The position numbers and the translations under genes are program-made. This document shows positions 1 to 6,726 of a DNA stretch of 13,011 nt, in pieces (within the stretch, counting starts at the first letter, position 1; the number at the start of each line of letters is the position of its first letter). Source of the stretch: a bacterium (GTDB taxonomy: Bacteria; Bdellovibrionota; FAC87; UBA2466); NCBI GenBank assembly GCA_019750655.1, contig JAIEOG010000150.1, forward strand, positions 1 through 13,011, given 5' to 3'. The notes under the pieces are model-generated. The model did not search any database. It was not told the origin of the DNA and saw only the letters and a program-made list of their open reading frames with translations.

Positions 1-40
1 CGGGGTGTGTACACTAGGCGCATACACCTCGGGGAAGGTA

Positions 41-1024
41 CTAGTTCGGGTGAACTGCCCAGCACGCGGTTCTTTGTGTCGAACCTTCCGTGACCACAAG
101 CTGCGGTGCTTTCTGTTTGCAGACGTCCATCGCAATGGGGCAGCGTGTGTGGAACGCACACCCTGCCGGTGGATTTACCGGCGAAGGGATTTCGCCCTTC
201 AAGGGATTGTGTGGGCGTGCGCGTTCTTTGCGTGGATCGGGAATGGGCACCGCCGAGAGCAAAGCCTGCGTGTAGGGGTGTTTCGGGCTAGTGAAAATCT
301 CCTCGCGGCTGCCGATTTCTACGAGGCGGCCCAAGTACATCACGCCAATCCGATCGGCCAAGTATTTCACTACGGCCAGGTTATGCGAGATGAAGATGAG
401 CGATAGATTGAGCTTCTGCTGGATGTCTTTGAGCAGATTTAAGATCTGAGCTTGGACAGAGACGTCCAGCGAGGAAACCGGTTCGTCTGCGATAATGACC
501 TTAGGTTGCAAGATCAAAGCACGCGCAATGGCGATACGTTGTCGTTGGCCGCCGGAAAATTCGTGCGGGTAGCGGCGTGCGTGCTGCAGCGGCAAGCCCA
601 CTAGCTCCAAGGCTTGGTCGATTCTCTTTTGCAGCTCCGCTTTGGAGTAAAAGTTATGGGCTTGGAGCGGCTCGGCCAAAATGTCCCACACCGTCATGCG
701 CGGGTCGAGCGAAGCATAAGGATCTTGGAAGATCATTTGCACAAGCGAGCGGTGTTTGCGCAAAGCACTGCCCCGCAGTGAGCGGAAGTCTAAGCCTGCG
801 ATTTCGATCTGCCCCGACTTCGGCTCCACCAAGCGCAAGATCGCTTTGCCGAGAGAGCTTTTGCCGCAGCCGGATTCGCCCACCAGTGCCAGGATTTCCC
901 CTTGGCGCAATTCAAAGCTTACATCCTGCACTGCCTTCACCGTACGGTGAGGCTGCAGCAGGCCCCCTTTGAGGGCGTACTCCACATTCAATCCGGAAAT
1001 GCGGGCGGCAATTGCGTCTGTCAT
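41..1024 (-). CDS. oppF: Oligopeptide ABC transporter ATP-binding protein OppF
   Basis: Second ATPase subunit of a peptide importer, acting on the cytoplasmic face of the inner membrane as a heterodimer with OppD. The 327-residue protein has a Walker A (GESGCGKS, about residues 49-56), Q-loop Gln100, ABC signature FSGGQRQR (156-163), Walker B IIAD with catalytic Glu181, and H-loop His214. The C-terminal oligopeptide/dipeptide extension carries four cysteines (C289, C295, C302, C321), in the spacing known to hold a 4Fe-4S cluster in DppD-type ATPases. It is the last gene of the opp operon. Its ATG overlaps the oppD stop by four bases (ATGA), so translation is probably coupled. The length fits the family. 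DppF is the main alternative; operon order and the OppA residues favour Opp. Confidence 0.95.
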   Translation of the reverse strand: MTDAIAARISGLNVEYALKGGLLQPHRTVKAVQDVSFELRQGEILALVGESGCGKSSLGKAILRLVEPKSGQIEIAGLDFRSLRGSALRKHRSLVQMIFQDPYASLDPRMTVWDILAEPLQAHNFYSKAELQKRIDQALELVGLPLQHARRYPHEFSGGQRQRIAIARALILQPKVIIADEPVSSLDVSVQAQILNLLKDIQQKLNLSLIFISHNLAVVKYLADRIGVMYLGRLVEIGSREEIFTSPKHPYTQALLSAVPIPDPRKERARPHNPLKGEIPSPVNPPAGCAFHTRCPIAMDVCKQKAPQLVVTEGSTQRTACWAVHPN

Positions 1025-1998
1025 CGAGGTAGACCCTCCAGGTGGCAGTAAGCCGCATGTTGCGTCGGCGTCAGGCGTAAGGGCGGGTACACACGCACGC
1101 AGGCGTCACGCTGGTAGGCGCAGCGGCCGTAGAACGGGCAGCCATCGCCTAAGCGGGTCAGATCCGGTGGGCTCCCTGGGATCGAGGAAAGCTTGCCCTG
1201 ATCCACATCGAGCCGTGGCGTCGAGCGCAGCAGCGCTTGAGTGTAAGGGTGCTGCGTTTGGTAAAAGACTTCATCGACCGTGCCGCGTTCCATGACCCGG
1301 CCGGCATACATCACCACCACGCGGTGAGCGATGGAGGCTATCACGCCTAAGTCATGCGTGATGAACAAGATCGCCATGCCCGTTTCCTTCTGCAAGTCGC
1401 GCAGCAACTGCAGGATCTGGGCTTGGACAGTGACGTCCAATGCTGTCGTCGGTTCATCGGCAATCAAAAGCTTAGGCTTTGTCGTGAGCGCCATAGCGAT
1501 CATTACGCGCTGGCGCATGCCACCGCTGAATTCGTGCGGGTAGCGTTTCAGCGCTGCAGAAGCATCGGCAATGCCCACTCGCTCGAGAGCTGCAGTCGCT
1601 TGGATGGCAGCGTCTTTACGGGAGAGCAATCCGTGTATCTGCAGTGGCTCGCAAAGCTGCGTGCCTACGGTCAGGTACGGATTCAACGACGTCATGGGCT
1701 CTTGGAAAATCATGCTCACGCGGTTGCCCCGGATCGAGCGCAACTGATTGGGGCTCGCTTTGAGCAAGTCCAAGCCCCCTTCGAGCAACGCCGAGCCGCC
1801 GAGAATCCGCAGGGGCGGTTCCGGCAAAAGGCGCAAGTAGCTTAGCTGGCAGACAGTCTTGCCACTGCCGCTTTCGCCGACCACACCGACCGTTTCGCCT
1901 TCGTGAATCGTGAAGCTTACTCCGTCGACTGCGCGGACAACGCCACGCCGTGTGTAAAAGTGCGCTACGAGATCTTTCACTTCCAGAACGGGCTTCAT
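1021..1998 (-). CDS. oppD: Oligopeptide ABC transporter ATP-binding protein OppD
   Basis: First ATPase subunit of the Opp importer; it pairs with OppF to power peptide uptake through OppB/OppC. From the ATG at 1998 the protein has 325 residues: Walker A GESGSGKT (41-48), Q-loop Gln99, signature FSGGMRQR (157-164), Walker B LLIADEPT with Glu182, and H-loop His215. Four C-terminal cysteines (C287, C293, C300, C318) match the 4Fe-4S pattern of the oligo_HPY extension. The frame is open upstream to 2106, but that extension lies inside oppC and is basic and unlike the family. The start at 1998 follows AAAGGGG (2009-2015), overlaps the oppC stop as TAATG, and begins with the expected first strand of an ABC domain. 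It overlaps oppF by four bases. Confidence 0.95.
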   Translation of the reverse strand: MKPVLEVKDLVAHFYTRRGVVRAVDGVSFTIHEGETVGVVGESGSGKTVCQLSYLRLLPEPPLRILGGSALLEGGLDLLKASPNQLRSIRGNRVSMIFQEPMTSLNPYLTVGTQLCEPLQIHGLLSRKDAAIQATAALERVGIADASAALKRYPHEFSGGMRQRVMIAMALTTKPKLLIADEPTTALDVTVQAQILQLLRDLQKETGMAILFITHDLGVIASIAHRVVVMYAGRVMERGTVDEVFYQTQHPYTQALLRSTPRLDVDQGKLSSIPGSPPDLTRLGDGCPFYGRCAYQRDACVRVYPPLRLTPTQHAAYCHLEGLPR

Positions 1999-2873
1999 TA
2001 GTCTTTGGCCCCTTTCGGATCCAGGGCGTCTCGCAATCCGTCGCCGAGGAAGTTCAGGCAGAAAAGTGTCAGCGAGAGCGTGGCTGCTGGGAAGAGCAAG
2101 AGCCACGGAGCGATTTCCATGACATCCACGCCGTCTTTAATCAGTGTGCCCCAAGACGCCATCGGCGCCTGCACGCCAAGGCCCAAGAAGCTCAAGAAGG
2201 CCTCTTCGAGAACGACCGTCGGGATCGTCAGCGTGAGGTACACAATGACGGGGCCCAAAGCGTTGGGGATGAGGTGGCGGCGGACAATCGTGCCGCCTGT
2301 AACGCCCATCGTATGGGCCGCATCCACGAATTCCTTTTGGCGCAGCGAAATCACCTGGCCACGGGTGATACGCGCCATCGTCAGCCACTGAGTCAGTCCC
2401 AAGGCGATGAACATCAAGACGATGTTGCGGCCGAAGTAGACCATCAAGATGATGACGAGGAAAATGAAGGGCAGGGCGTAAAGCACGTCCACTGCGCGCA
2501 TCATGAGGTTATCGAGCTTGCCGCCAACAAAGCCAGCGACCGCGCCATAAATCACGCCGACGATCACGCTCACGCCTGAAGCTAACAGACCCACCATGAT
2601 CGAGATGCGGCCGCCGTAAAGCACGCGTGTGAAGAGATCGCGCCCCAAGGCGTCCGTGCCGAACCAGTGCGCTGCGGACGGGCCGCTGAGCGTGTTGTTC
2701 AAGTCCTGGACCTCGAAACCATAAGGCGCGATCCAGGGAGTCAGCAGGCAAATGACTAATTCGAAAGCGAGCAGGCAAAGGCTGAACACCGCGAGGCGGT
2801 TTTTCTTAAGCCGCGCAACGGCGTCATCCCAAAGGCTATTGCCCTTTTCTGCTACAACCACGGCGCTACTCAT
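1998..2873 (-). CDS. oppC: Oligopeptide ABC transporter permease OppC
   Basis: Inner-membrane permease subunit that forms the translocation path together with OppB. It has 291 residues, close to enterobacterial OppC. A cytoplasmic N-terminal stretch is followed by a first membrane helix at about 28-48. The conserved periplasmic segment HWFGTDALGRDLFTRVLYGG (69-88) is typical of OppC/DppC. Further helices lie at about 92-117, 128-147, 150-165, 207-230 and 256-275. The cytoplasmic EAA loop that docks on the ATPases is at about 181-203 (EFVDAAHTMG, then the IPN motif). It overlaps the end of oppB by eight bases and meets oppD in a TAATG junction, so the four downstream genes look translationally coupled. 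DppC is the alternative; it is separable only by context. Confidence 0.95.
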   Translation of the reverse strand: MSSAVVVAEKGNSLWDDAVARLKKNRLAVFSLCLLAFELVICLLTPWIAPYGFEVQDLNNTLSGPSAAHWFGTDALGRDLFTRVLYGGRISIMVGLLASGVSVIVGVIYGAVAGFVGGKLDNLMMRAVDVLYALPFIFLVIILMVYFGRNIVLMFIALGLTQWLTMARITRGQVISLRQKEFVDAAHTMGVTGGTIVRRHLIPNALGPVIVYLTLTIPTVVLEEAFLSFLGLGVQAPMASWGTLIKDGVDVMEIAPWLLLFPAATLSLTLFCLNFLGDGLRDALDPKGAKD

Positions 2874-3786
2874 ATTTCACCCTCGGGTCGAGCAAGGCGT
2901 ACATGATGTCGACAAAGAAGTTGCAGACGAAAATCAGCGTGAAATACAGAAGCGCTGTTCCCATCACTACCGTGTAATCGCGGTTCACAGCGCTCTGGAT
3001 AAAGAAGCGTCCCAGGCCTGGGATGTTGAAGATGGTCTCGGTGACTAGTGCCCCAGAGATAATCCCGGCCAGGGCCGGCCCCAAGTACGAAACCACCGGC
3101 AAGAGCCCCCCGCGCAACGAATGCACGATCAAGATGCGAGCTTCTGAAAGCCCTTTGGCCCGGGCAGTGCGGATAAAATCCTGGCTGCGGATTTCCATCA
3201 GGCCGCCGCGCGTGAGGCGCGAGATAAAAGCGGCGTAAGCAAACCCTAAAGTCAGCGACGGGAGGATGCGATCTTCCGGGGCATCCCAGCCCGCCACTGG
3301 CAACCACTCGAGCCAGATGCCGAATACCAGAACCAAGAGCGGTCCAATCACAAAGGTGGGGAGACAAATGCCCAAGATCGAAAACGACATCGGAACGTAA
3401 TCCCAAACCGTGTTGGGTTTCATCGATGCCAGGCCGCCTGCAACGAGCCCAATGAGCAGTGCCCAGATCAACGCCGTTACGCCGAGTTCTAAAGAGACCG
3501 GTAAGGAATCCGCAATCAGCTCATTCACCGTGCGGTTGGCGTACTTGAAGGAAGGACCTAGGTCGCCCCTCACGAGGTCTTTGAGGTAATTGCCGAACTG
3601 CACCAGCAACGGATCGTTGAGGTGGTATTTCTCATTCAGGTTGCGCAGGATCTCGGGCGAGACGGCTTTTTCACCGTCGAAGGGCCCGCCCGGCGCAAAC
3701 CGGATCATGAAGAACACCATCGTCACGACGAGGAAAAAGACTGGCACCATGATCGCCAGGCGTTTGAGTAAGTAACCCAGGCCCAT
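2866..3786 (-). CDS. oppB: Oligopeptide ABC transporter permease OppB
   Basis: Inner-membrane permease subunit of the Opp importer, partner of OppC. It has 306 residues, a typical length for OppB. The N-terminal membrane helix (about 8-28) is followed by the conserved FAPGGPFDGE segment (30-39), which marks OppB rather than DppB. The periplasmic domain around 45-95 contains a GDLGPSF motif. Membrane helices lie at about 100-122, 133-156, 177-192, 231-252 and 277-297. The EAA loop is at about 202-222 (DFIRTARAKG). The ATG is preceded by GGAGAG (3795-3800) with an eight-base spacer. It starts 27 bases after the oppA stop and its last codons overlap the start of oppC. Confidence 0.95.
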   Translation of the reverse strand: MGLGYLLKRLAIMVPVFFLVVTMVFFMIRFAPGGPFDGEKAVSPEILRNLNEKYHLNDPLLVQFGNYLKDLVRGDLGPSFKYANRTVNELIADSLPVSLELGVTALIWALLIGLVAGGLASMKPNTVWDYVPMSFSILGICLPTFVIGPLLVLVFGIWLEWLPVAGWDAPEDRILPSLTLGFAYAAFISRLTRGGLMEIRSQDFIRTARAKGLSEARILIVHSLRGGLLPVVSYLGPALAGIISGALVTETIFNIPGLGRFFIQSAVNRDYTVVMGTALLYFTLIFVCNFFVDIMYALLDPRVKYE

Positions 3787-3813
3787 TTCGAGCTCTCTCC
3801 AGCTGGTTGCTGA

Positions 3814-5424
3814 CTACTTTTTAACTTCTTCTTCGATATAGACGTACTTGAGCGGGTGGAAGTCCTGAACGTTAGGATACCAGCCTTTAACGTCATTACG
3901 CTTCAAGTAGTTACGTGTATAAATGTACATCGGGATGACTGGCAGTTCGTCTGCCAACATTTCCTCGGCTTGTTGGAAAATGGCCAAACGCTTTGCCGCG
4001 TTGTGCTCTTTGCCCGCTTGCTCGATGAGAGCGTCGTACTTCGCGGACTTAAAGCCCGAGCGGTTGTTGCCATTATCCGAAACCAGGAGATCGAGGAAAG
4101 TGTTGGGATCGTTGTAATCGCCGATCCAGCCCTGGCGGCCCAAGTGGAACTGCATCTGGCGCATGGAATCGAGATAAACTTTCCATTCTTGGTTGAACAA
4201 GGTCACATTCACGCCGAGATTCGTTTTCCACATCTGCTGGAGGGCTTCTGCAATCTTCTTATGCCCTTCATGCGTGTTGTAGAGAATTTCCAAAGGCGGC
4301 ATGCCTTTGCCATCCGGATAGCCCGCTTCAGCGAGAAGCTTCTTAGCCTCTGCGACACGTGAAAGATCCGTCGGGAGCATGGGTTTCACTTGCAGGCCAC
4401 CCGTTCCAGGCGGAACGAACACATTGCCCGGTAGCTGGCCACCCTTGGTGACGTGCTTGACCAATTGTTCGCGGTCAAAGGCCAAGTTCAAAGCTTTGCG
4501 TACGCGTTTGTCGTCGAGAGGCTTTTTCTTGGTGTTAATCCAGTAGAAGTACGTGCCGAGGTACGGCGCTGATTGGTAAACGCCGGTCGTATCTTTCTGC
4601 CAAGAGGGCAGTTTTTCGAGCGGCACTTCGTTGGTGACGTGCAGTTTGCCCGAGCGGAACATTTTTTCTTCCGTATCGAGGTTTTCGATCGGCAAGAAGT
4701 GCACCGCTTTCAATTTCACGTTAGCGCGGTCCCAGTAGTGCTCGTTCGGCACCAAAGTGATGATCTTGTTCGTTTCCCAGCGCGAGACGCGGAAGGCACC
4801 GTTGGTGACGATGTTCTCAGGGCGCGTCCATTTAGCGCCGTGGGCCTCAATCGTCTTGCGGTGCACGGGATACAACGAGTGGTGGTACAGCAGGCCTAAG
4901 AAGAAAGGCGTTGGGTTGACGAGCGTCACTTTCAAAGTGCGATCGTCCACCGCTTCTACGCCGAGCTTGGGCTCTTTGGATTTGCCCGTGTTGTAGTCCT
5001 TACCACCGACAATGTAGTAGCCCTGGTACGCATATTCCGAAGCCGTCTCAGGCTTCAACAACCGCGTCCAAGCGTAAACGAAATCTTGTGCGACGACAGG
5101 GTCGCCATTGGACCACTTCGCATCCGCGCGCAGTTTGAAAGTGTACGTGCGGCCGTCTTTAGCCAGCGTCCAGCTCTCTGCAACGCCTGGCACAGGTGCC
5201 AGCGTTTTTGGATCCACGCTGACAAGCGCTTCGAAAATATTCTGTTGGATGTGGTGTTCTGGAATCCCGGTGGTGATGTGCGGGTCTAAATCCTTCGGCT
5301 CGGCGCCGTTCCCCATGTACAGCTCACCCGGAGCGAGTTCGGCGTCCCGGCTGCAGGTGCAACCGGAAAGCAGCGATAAACTCAGTGCAGCAGCGAAAAA
5401 AACAGAGCGGGACAAGAGCTTCAT
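3814..5424 (-). CDS. oppA: Oligopeptide-binding lipoprotein OppA (SBP_bac_5 family)
   Basis: Extracytoplasmic peptide receptor that delivers ligands to OppBC. From the ATG at 5424 it has 536 residues, including a lipoprotein signal peptide with lipobox LSGC and acylated Cys22. Family blocks are visible: AEPKDLDP (41-48), GVAESWT (80-86), KWSNGDP then DFVYAWTRLL (103-123), and GRQGWIGDYNDPNTFLD (429-445). Aligned with enterobacterial OppA, Arg430 matches Arg413 (peptide carboxylate) and Asp436 matches Asp419 (peptide alpha-amino group). This supports oligopeptide over nickel or sugar ligands. The frame is open to 5514, but the extra residues are basic and would bury the signal peptide. AAGGA at 5430-5434 is correctly spaced for 5424. 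Lipidation rather than free periplasmic location is less usual in Gram-negatives. First gene of the operon. Confidence 0.93.
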   Translation of the reverse strand: MKLLSRSVFFAAALSLSLLSGCTCSRDAELAPGELYMGNGAEPKDLDPHITTGIPEHHIQQNIFEALVSVDPKTLAPVPGVAESWTLAKDGRTYTFKLRADAKWSNGDPVVAQDFVYAWTRLLKPETASEYAYQGYYIVGGKDYNTGKSKEPKLGVEAVDDRTLKVTLVNPTPFFLGLLYHHSLYPVHRKTIEAHGAKWTRPENIVTNGAFRVSRWETNKIITLVPNEHYWDRANVKLKAVHFLPIENLDTEEKMFRSGKLHVTNEVPLEKLPSWQKDTTGVYQSAPYLGTYFYWINTKKKPLDDKRVRKALNLAFDREQLVKHVTKGGQLPGNVFVPPGTGGLQVKPMLPTDLSRVAEAKKLLAEAGYPDGKGMPPLEILYNTHEGHKKIAEALQQMWKTNLGVNVTLFNQEWKVYLDSMRQMQFHLGRQGWIGDYNDPNTFLDLLVSDNGNNRSGFKSAKYDALIEQAGKEHNAAKRLAIFQQAEEMLADELPVIPMYIYTRNYLKRNDVKGWYPNVQDFHPLKYVYIEEEVKK

Positions 5425-5429
5425 GGGCA

Positions 5430-5435
5430 TCCTTT
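5430..5435 (-). promoter_or_regulatory. Ribosome binding site deciding the oppA start
   Basis: Reading the minus strand, AAAGGA ends five bases before the ATG at 5424. The in-frame ATG at 5430 overlaps this motif and so could not use it. A start at 5514 would place 30 basic residues before the lipoprotein signal. The 5424 start is therefore preferred. Confidence 0.7.
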
Positions 5436-5440
5436 TAAGA

Positions 5441-5532
5441 GTTAACAACCGGTTCCCCTGCCTTAACGGTTGCAACCCGAAAGCCAGGCGAAACAGGATT
5501 CTCTTAATCACCATGAATCGGGGCGTTACGCC
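5441..5532. promoter_or_regulatory. Cluster of short perfect palindromes between oppA and the peroxidase gene
   Basis: The 273-base divergent gap (5425-5697) has no gene I can support. It contains GTTAAC (5441-5446), AACCGGTT (5447-5454), GGTTGCAACC (5468-5477) and GGCGTTACGCC (5522-5532), all perfect inverted repeats. TTAACGG recurs at 5463-5469 and 5571-5577. CAACCG (5446-5451) and CGGTTG (5467-5472) could also pair as a hairpin in the oppA leader RNA. These could be operators for one or both divergent units; short palindromes also arise by chance. I found no convincing -35/-10 pair for either direction. Confidence 0.3.
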
Positions 5533-5683
5533 AGTGTTTTTGAAGGTTTACTCTCGGATGCTGCGGTGGGTTAACGGCGCTGCAGCACTAGGTGATTTTT
5601 ACCGGGTTGGCGGTGGCAGAGTGGCGACCGGTGCCATAGGGTTCCCGGTTGCTAACGCCAGAGGCTGGTGTAAGAATCCGGCC

Positions 5684-5690
5684 AGGAGAG
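5684..5690 (+). promoter_or_regulatory. Ribosome binding site of the peroxidase gene
   Basis: AGGAGAG lies seven bases before the ATG at 5698. This is a strong Shine-Dalgarno match that fixes the start of the first gene of the plus-strand cluster. Confidence 0.75.
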
Positions 5691-5697
5691 TAGCAGC

Positions 5698-6723
5698 ATG
5701 ACCTTGCATCTAATTCTTGGTTTATTCACCAGTTTCAGCCCTTTGGTCCGAGCCGAAGGGCCGGTACAACCGTTGCCGGCCGTCACAGCGCCTGCGGAAA
5801 ACCCGCAAACCGCTGCCAAGGTAGCGCTCGGCAAACAGCTTTTCTTTGATCCGCGCCTTTCTAAGGACGGGACCGTTTCGTGCAACTCTTGCCACAATGT
5901 CATGTCCGGCGGGACGGATAATCGGGCTACTTCGATTGGGGTGGGCGGCAAGGCCGGCGGGCGGAACTCTCCGACGGTTTGGAACGCGGCTTTTCTCTCC
6001 GTGCAGTTCTGGGACGGCCGGGCTGCGACTTTGGAAGAACAGGCCAAGGGCCCGCTCACCAATCCCATTGAAATGGCCATGCCGAACCACGATGCCGTGA
6101 TGGATCGGGTGAAAAAGATGCCGGGCTACGTGGAGCAATTCACGAAAGTCTTCGGCAAAGACAGTGTGAACATCGACAACCTAGCCAAAGCGATTGCTTC
6201 TTACGAACGCACGCTCGTCACGCCGGGCGGTGCTTTCGATAAGTTCCTCAAAGGCAACAAAGGCGCGATTTCGGAAAAAGCGAAGCGCGGTTACCAAATC
6301 GTGACCGAAGTCGGTTGCTTGTCGTGCCATATGGGGCCGAATTTCGCAGGCCCCGCTTTGCCGACGGGTACGGGTTTCTACCAGAAGTTCCCGGTGTATC
6401 CGGATAGCGCCTTTATTGCGAAGTACAACCTGAGCTCCGATGCAGGCCGCGCAGAGCACACTAAGAAGAGCGAAGACCGCGGCTTCTTCCGTGTGCAAAG
6501 CTGGCGCAATATCGCACTCACGGCACCGTACTTCCACAACGGCTCGGTCAAGACTTTGGATGAAGCCGTACGCGTGATGGCGGAAACGCAGCTCAATAAA
6601 AAATTGAGCGATGCGCAGGTTTCTGACGTCGTAGCGTTTCTGGAAACCCTCACGGGCCCCTTCCCGAAACAAGACATGCCCCGCTTGCCGGATACGGCGG
6701 GCACGACCTTGCTGATGGACTAA
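5698..6723 (+). CDS. Di-haem cytochrome c peroxidase
   Basis: Periplasmic enzyme expected to reduce hydrogen peroxide to water using electrons from small c-type cytochromes. It has 341 residues with a short signal peptide; cleavage is likely after LVRA (about residue 19). Two CxxCH haem-binding motifs are present: CNSCH (62-66, N-terminal domain) and CLSCH (207-211, C-terminal domain). Other family marks are LGKQLFFDPRLS (44-55), FWDGRA (104-109), NPIEM (122-126) and the block TAPYFHNGS (275-283). Met294 in the following VMAETQL segment is the likely axial ligand of the second haem. Its presence argues for a true peroxidase over MauG, which uses Tyr there (my alignment, from memory). It is the first gene of a tight plus-strand cluster, ending three bases before the response regulator. 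Length is normal for the family. Confidence 0.93.
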   Translation: MTLHLILGLFTSFSPLVRAEGPVQPLPAVTAPAENPQTAAKVALGKQLFFDPRLSKDGTVSCNSCHNVMSGGTDNRATSIGVGGKAGGRNSPTVWNAAFLSVQFWDGRAATLEEQAKGPLTNPIEMAMPNHDAVMDRVKKMPGYVEQFTKVFGKDSVNIDNLAKAIASYERTLVTPGGAFDKFLKGNKGAISEKAKRGYQIVTEVGCLSCHMGPNFAGPALPTGTGFYQKFPVYPDSAFIAKYNLSSDAGRAEHTKKSEDRGFFRVQSWRNIALTAPYFHNGSVKTLDEAVRVMAETQLNKKLSDAQVSDVVAFLETLTGPFPKQDMPRLPDTAGTTLLMD

Positions 6724-6726
6724 AAC

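Noticed and set aside
1..40. Possible hairpin downstream of oppF (GTGTA...TACAC on the minus strand)
   Set aside because: Short stem with an 11-base loop, and the following sequence is outside the window, so a T-tract cannot be checked.
1999..2106. Upstream extension of OppD to an ATG at 2106
   Set aside because: It lies wholly inside oppC, and the added residues do not resemble an ABC N terminus. The TAATG junction and AAAGGGG before 1998 give the better start.
1950..2579. Plus-strand open frame of 209 codons
   Set aside because: Antisense to oppC and the start of oppD. The product is rich in His, Asp, Glu and Gln, typical of a shadow frame of a membrane protein gene.
41..5424. Dipeptide (Dpp), nickel (Nik) or other SBP_bac_5-linked transporter instead of Opp
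   Set aside because: OppA keeps Arg and Asp matching the peptide-terminus ligands Arg413 and Asp419 in the GW-GDYNDP block, and OppB has FAPGGPFDGE. A Dpp-like substrate range cannot be fully excluded.
5425..5514. Upstream extension of OppA to an ATG at 5514
   Set aside because: It would put about 30 basic residues before a good lipoprotein signal peptide. The Shine-Dalgarno motif fits 5424.
5108..5701. Plus-strand open frame of 197 codons running through the oppA 5' region and the divergent gap
   Set aside because: It is mostly antisense to oppA, which has clear family motifs, and its product has no recognisable pattern. It overlaps the peroxidase ribosome binding site and start.
5698..6723. 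MauG rather than cytochrome c peroxidase
   Set aside because: Met294 is kept at the likely axial-ligand position where MauG has Tyr, and no methylamine-utilisation genes are nearby.
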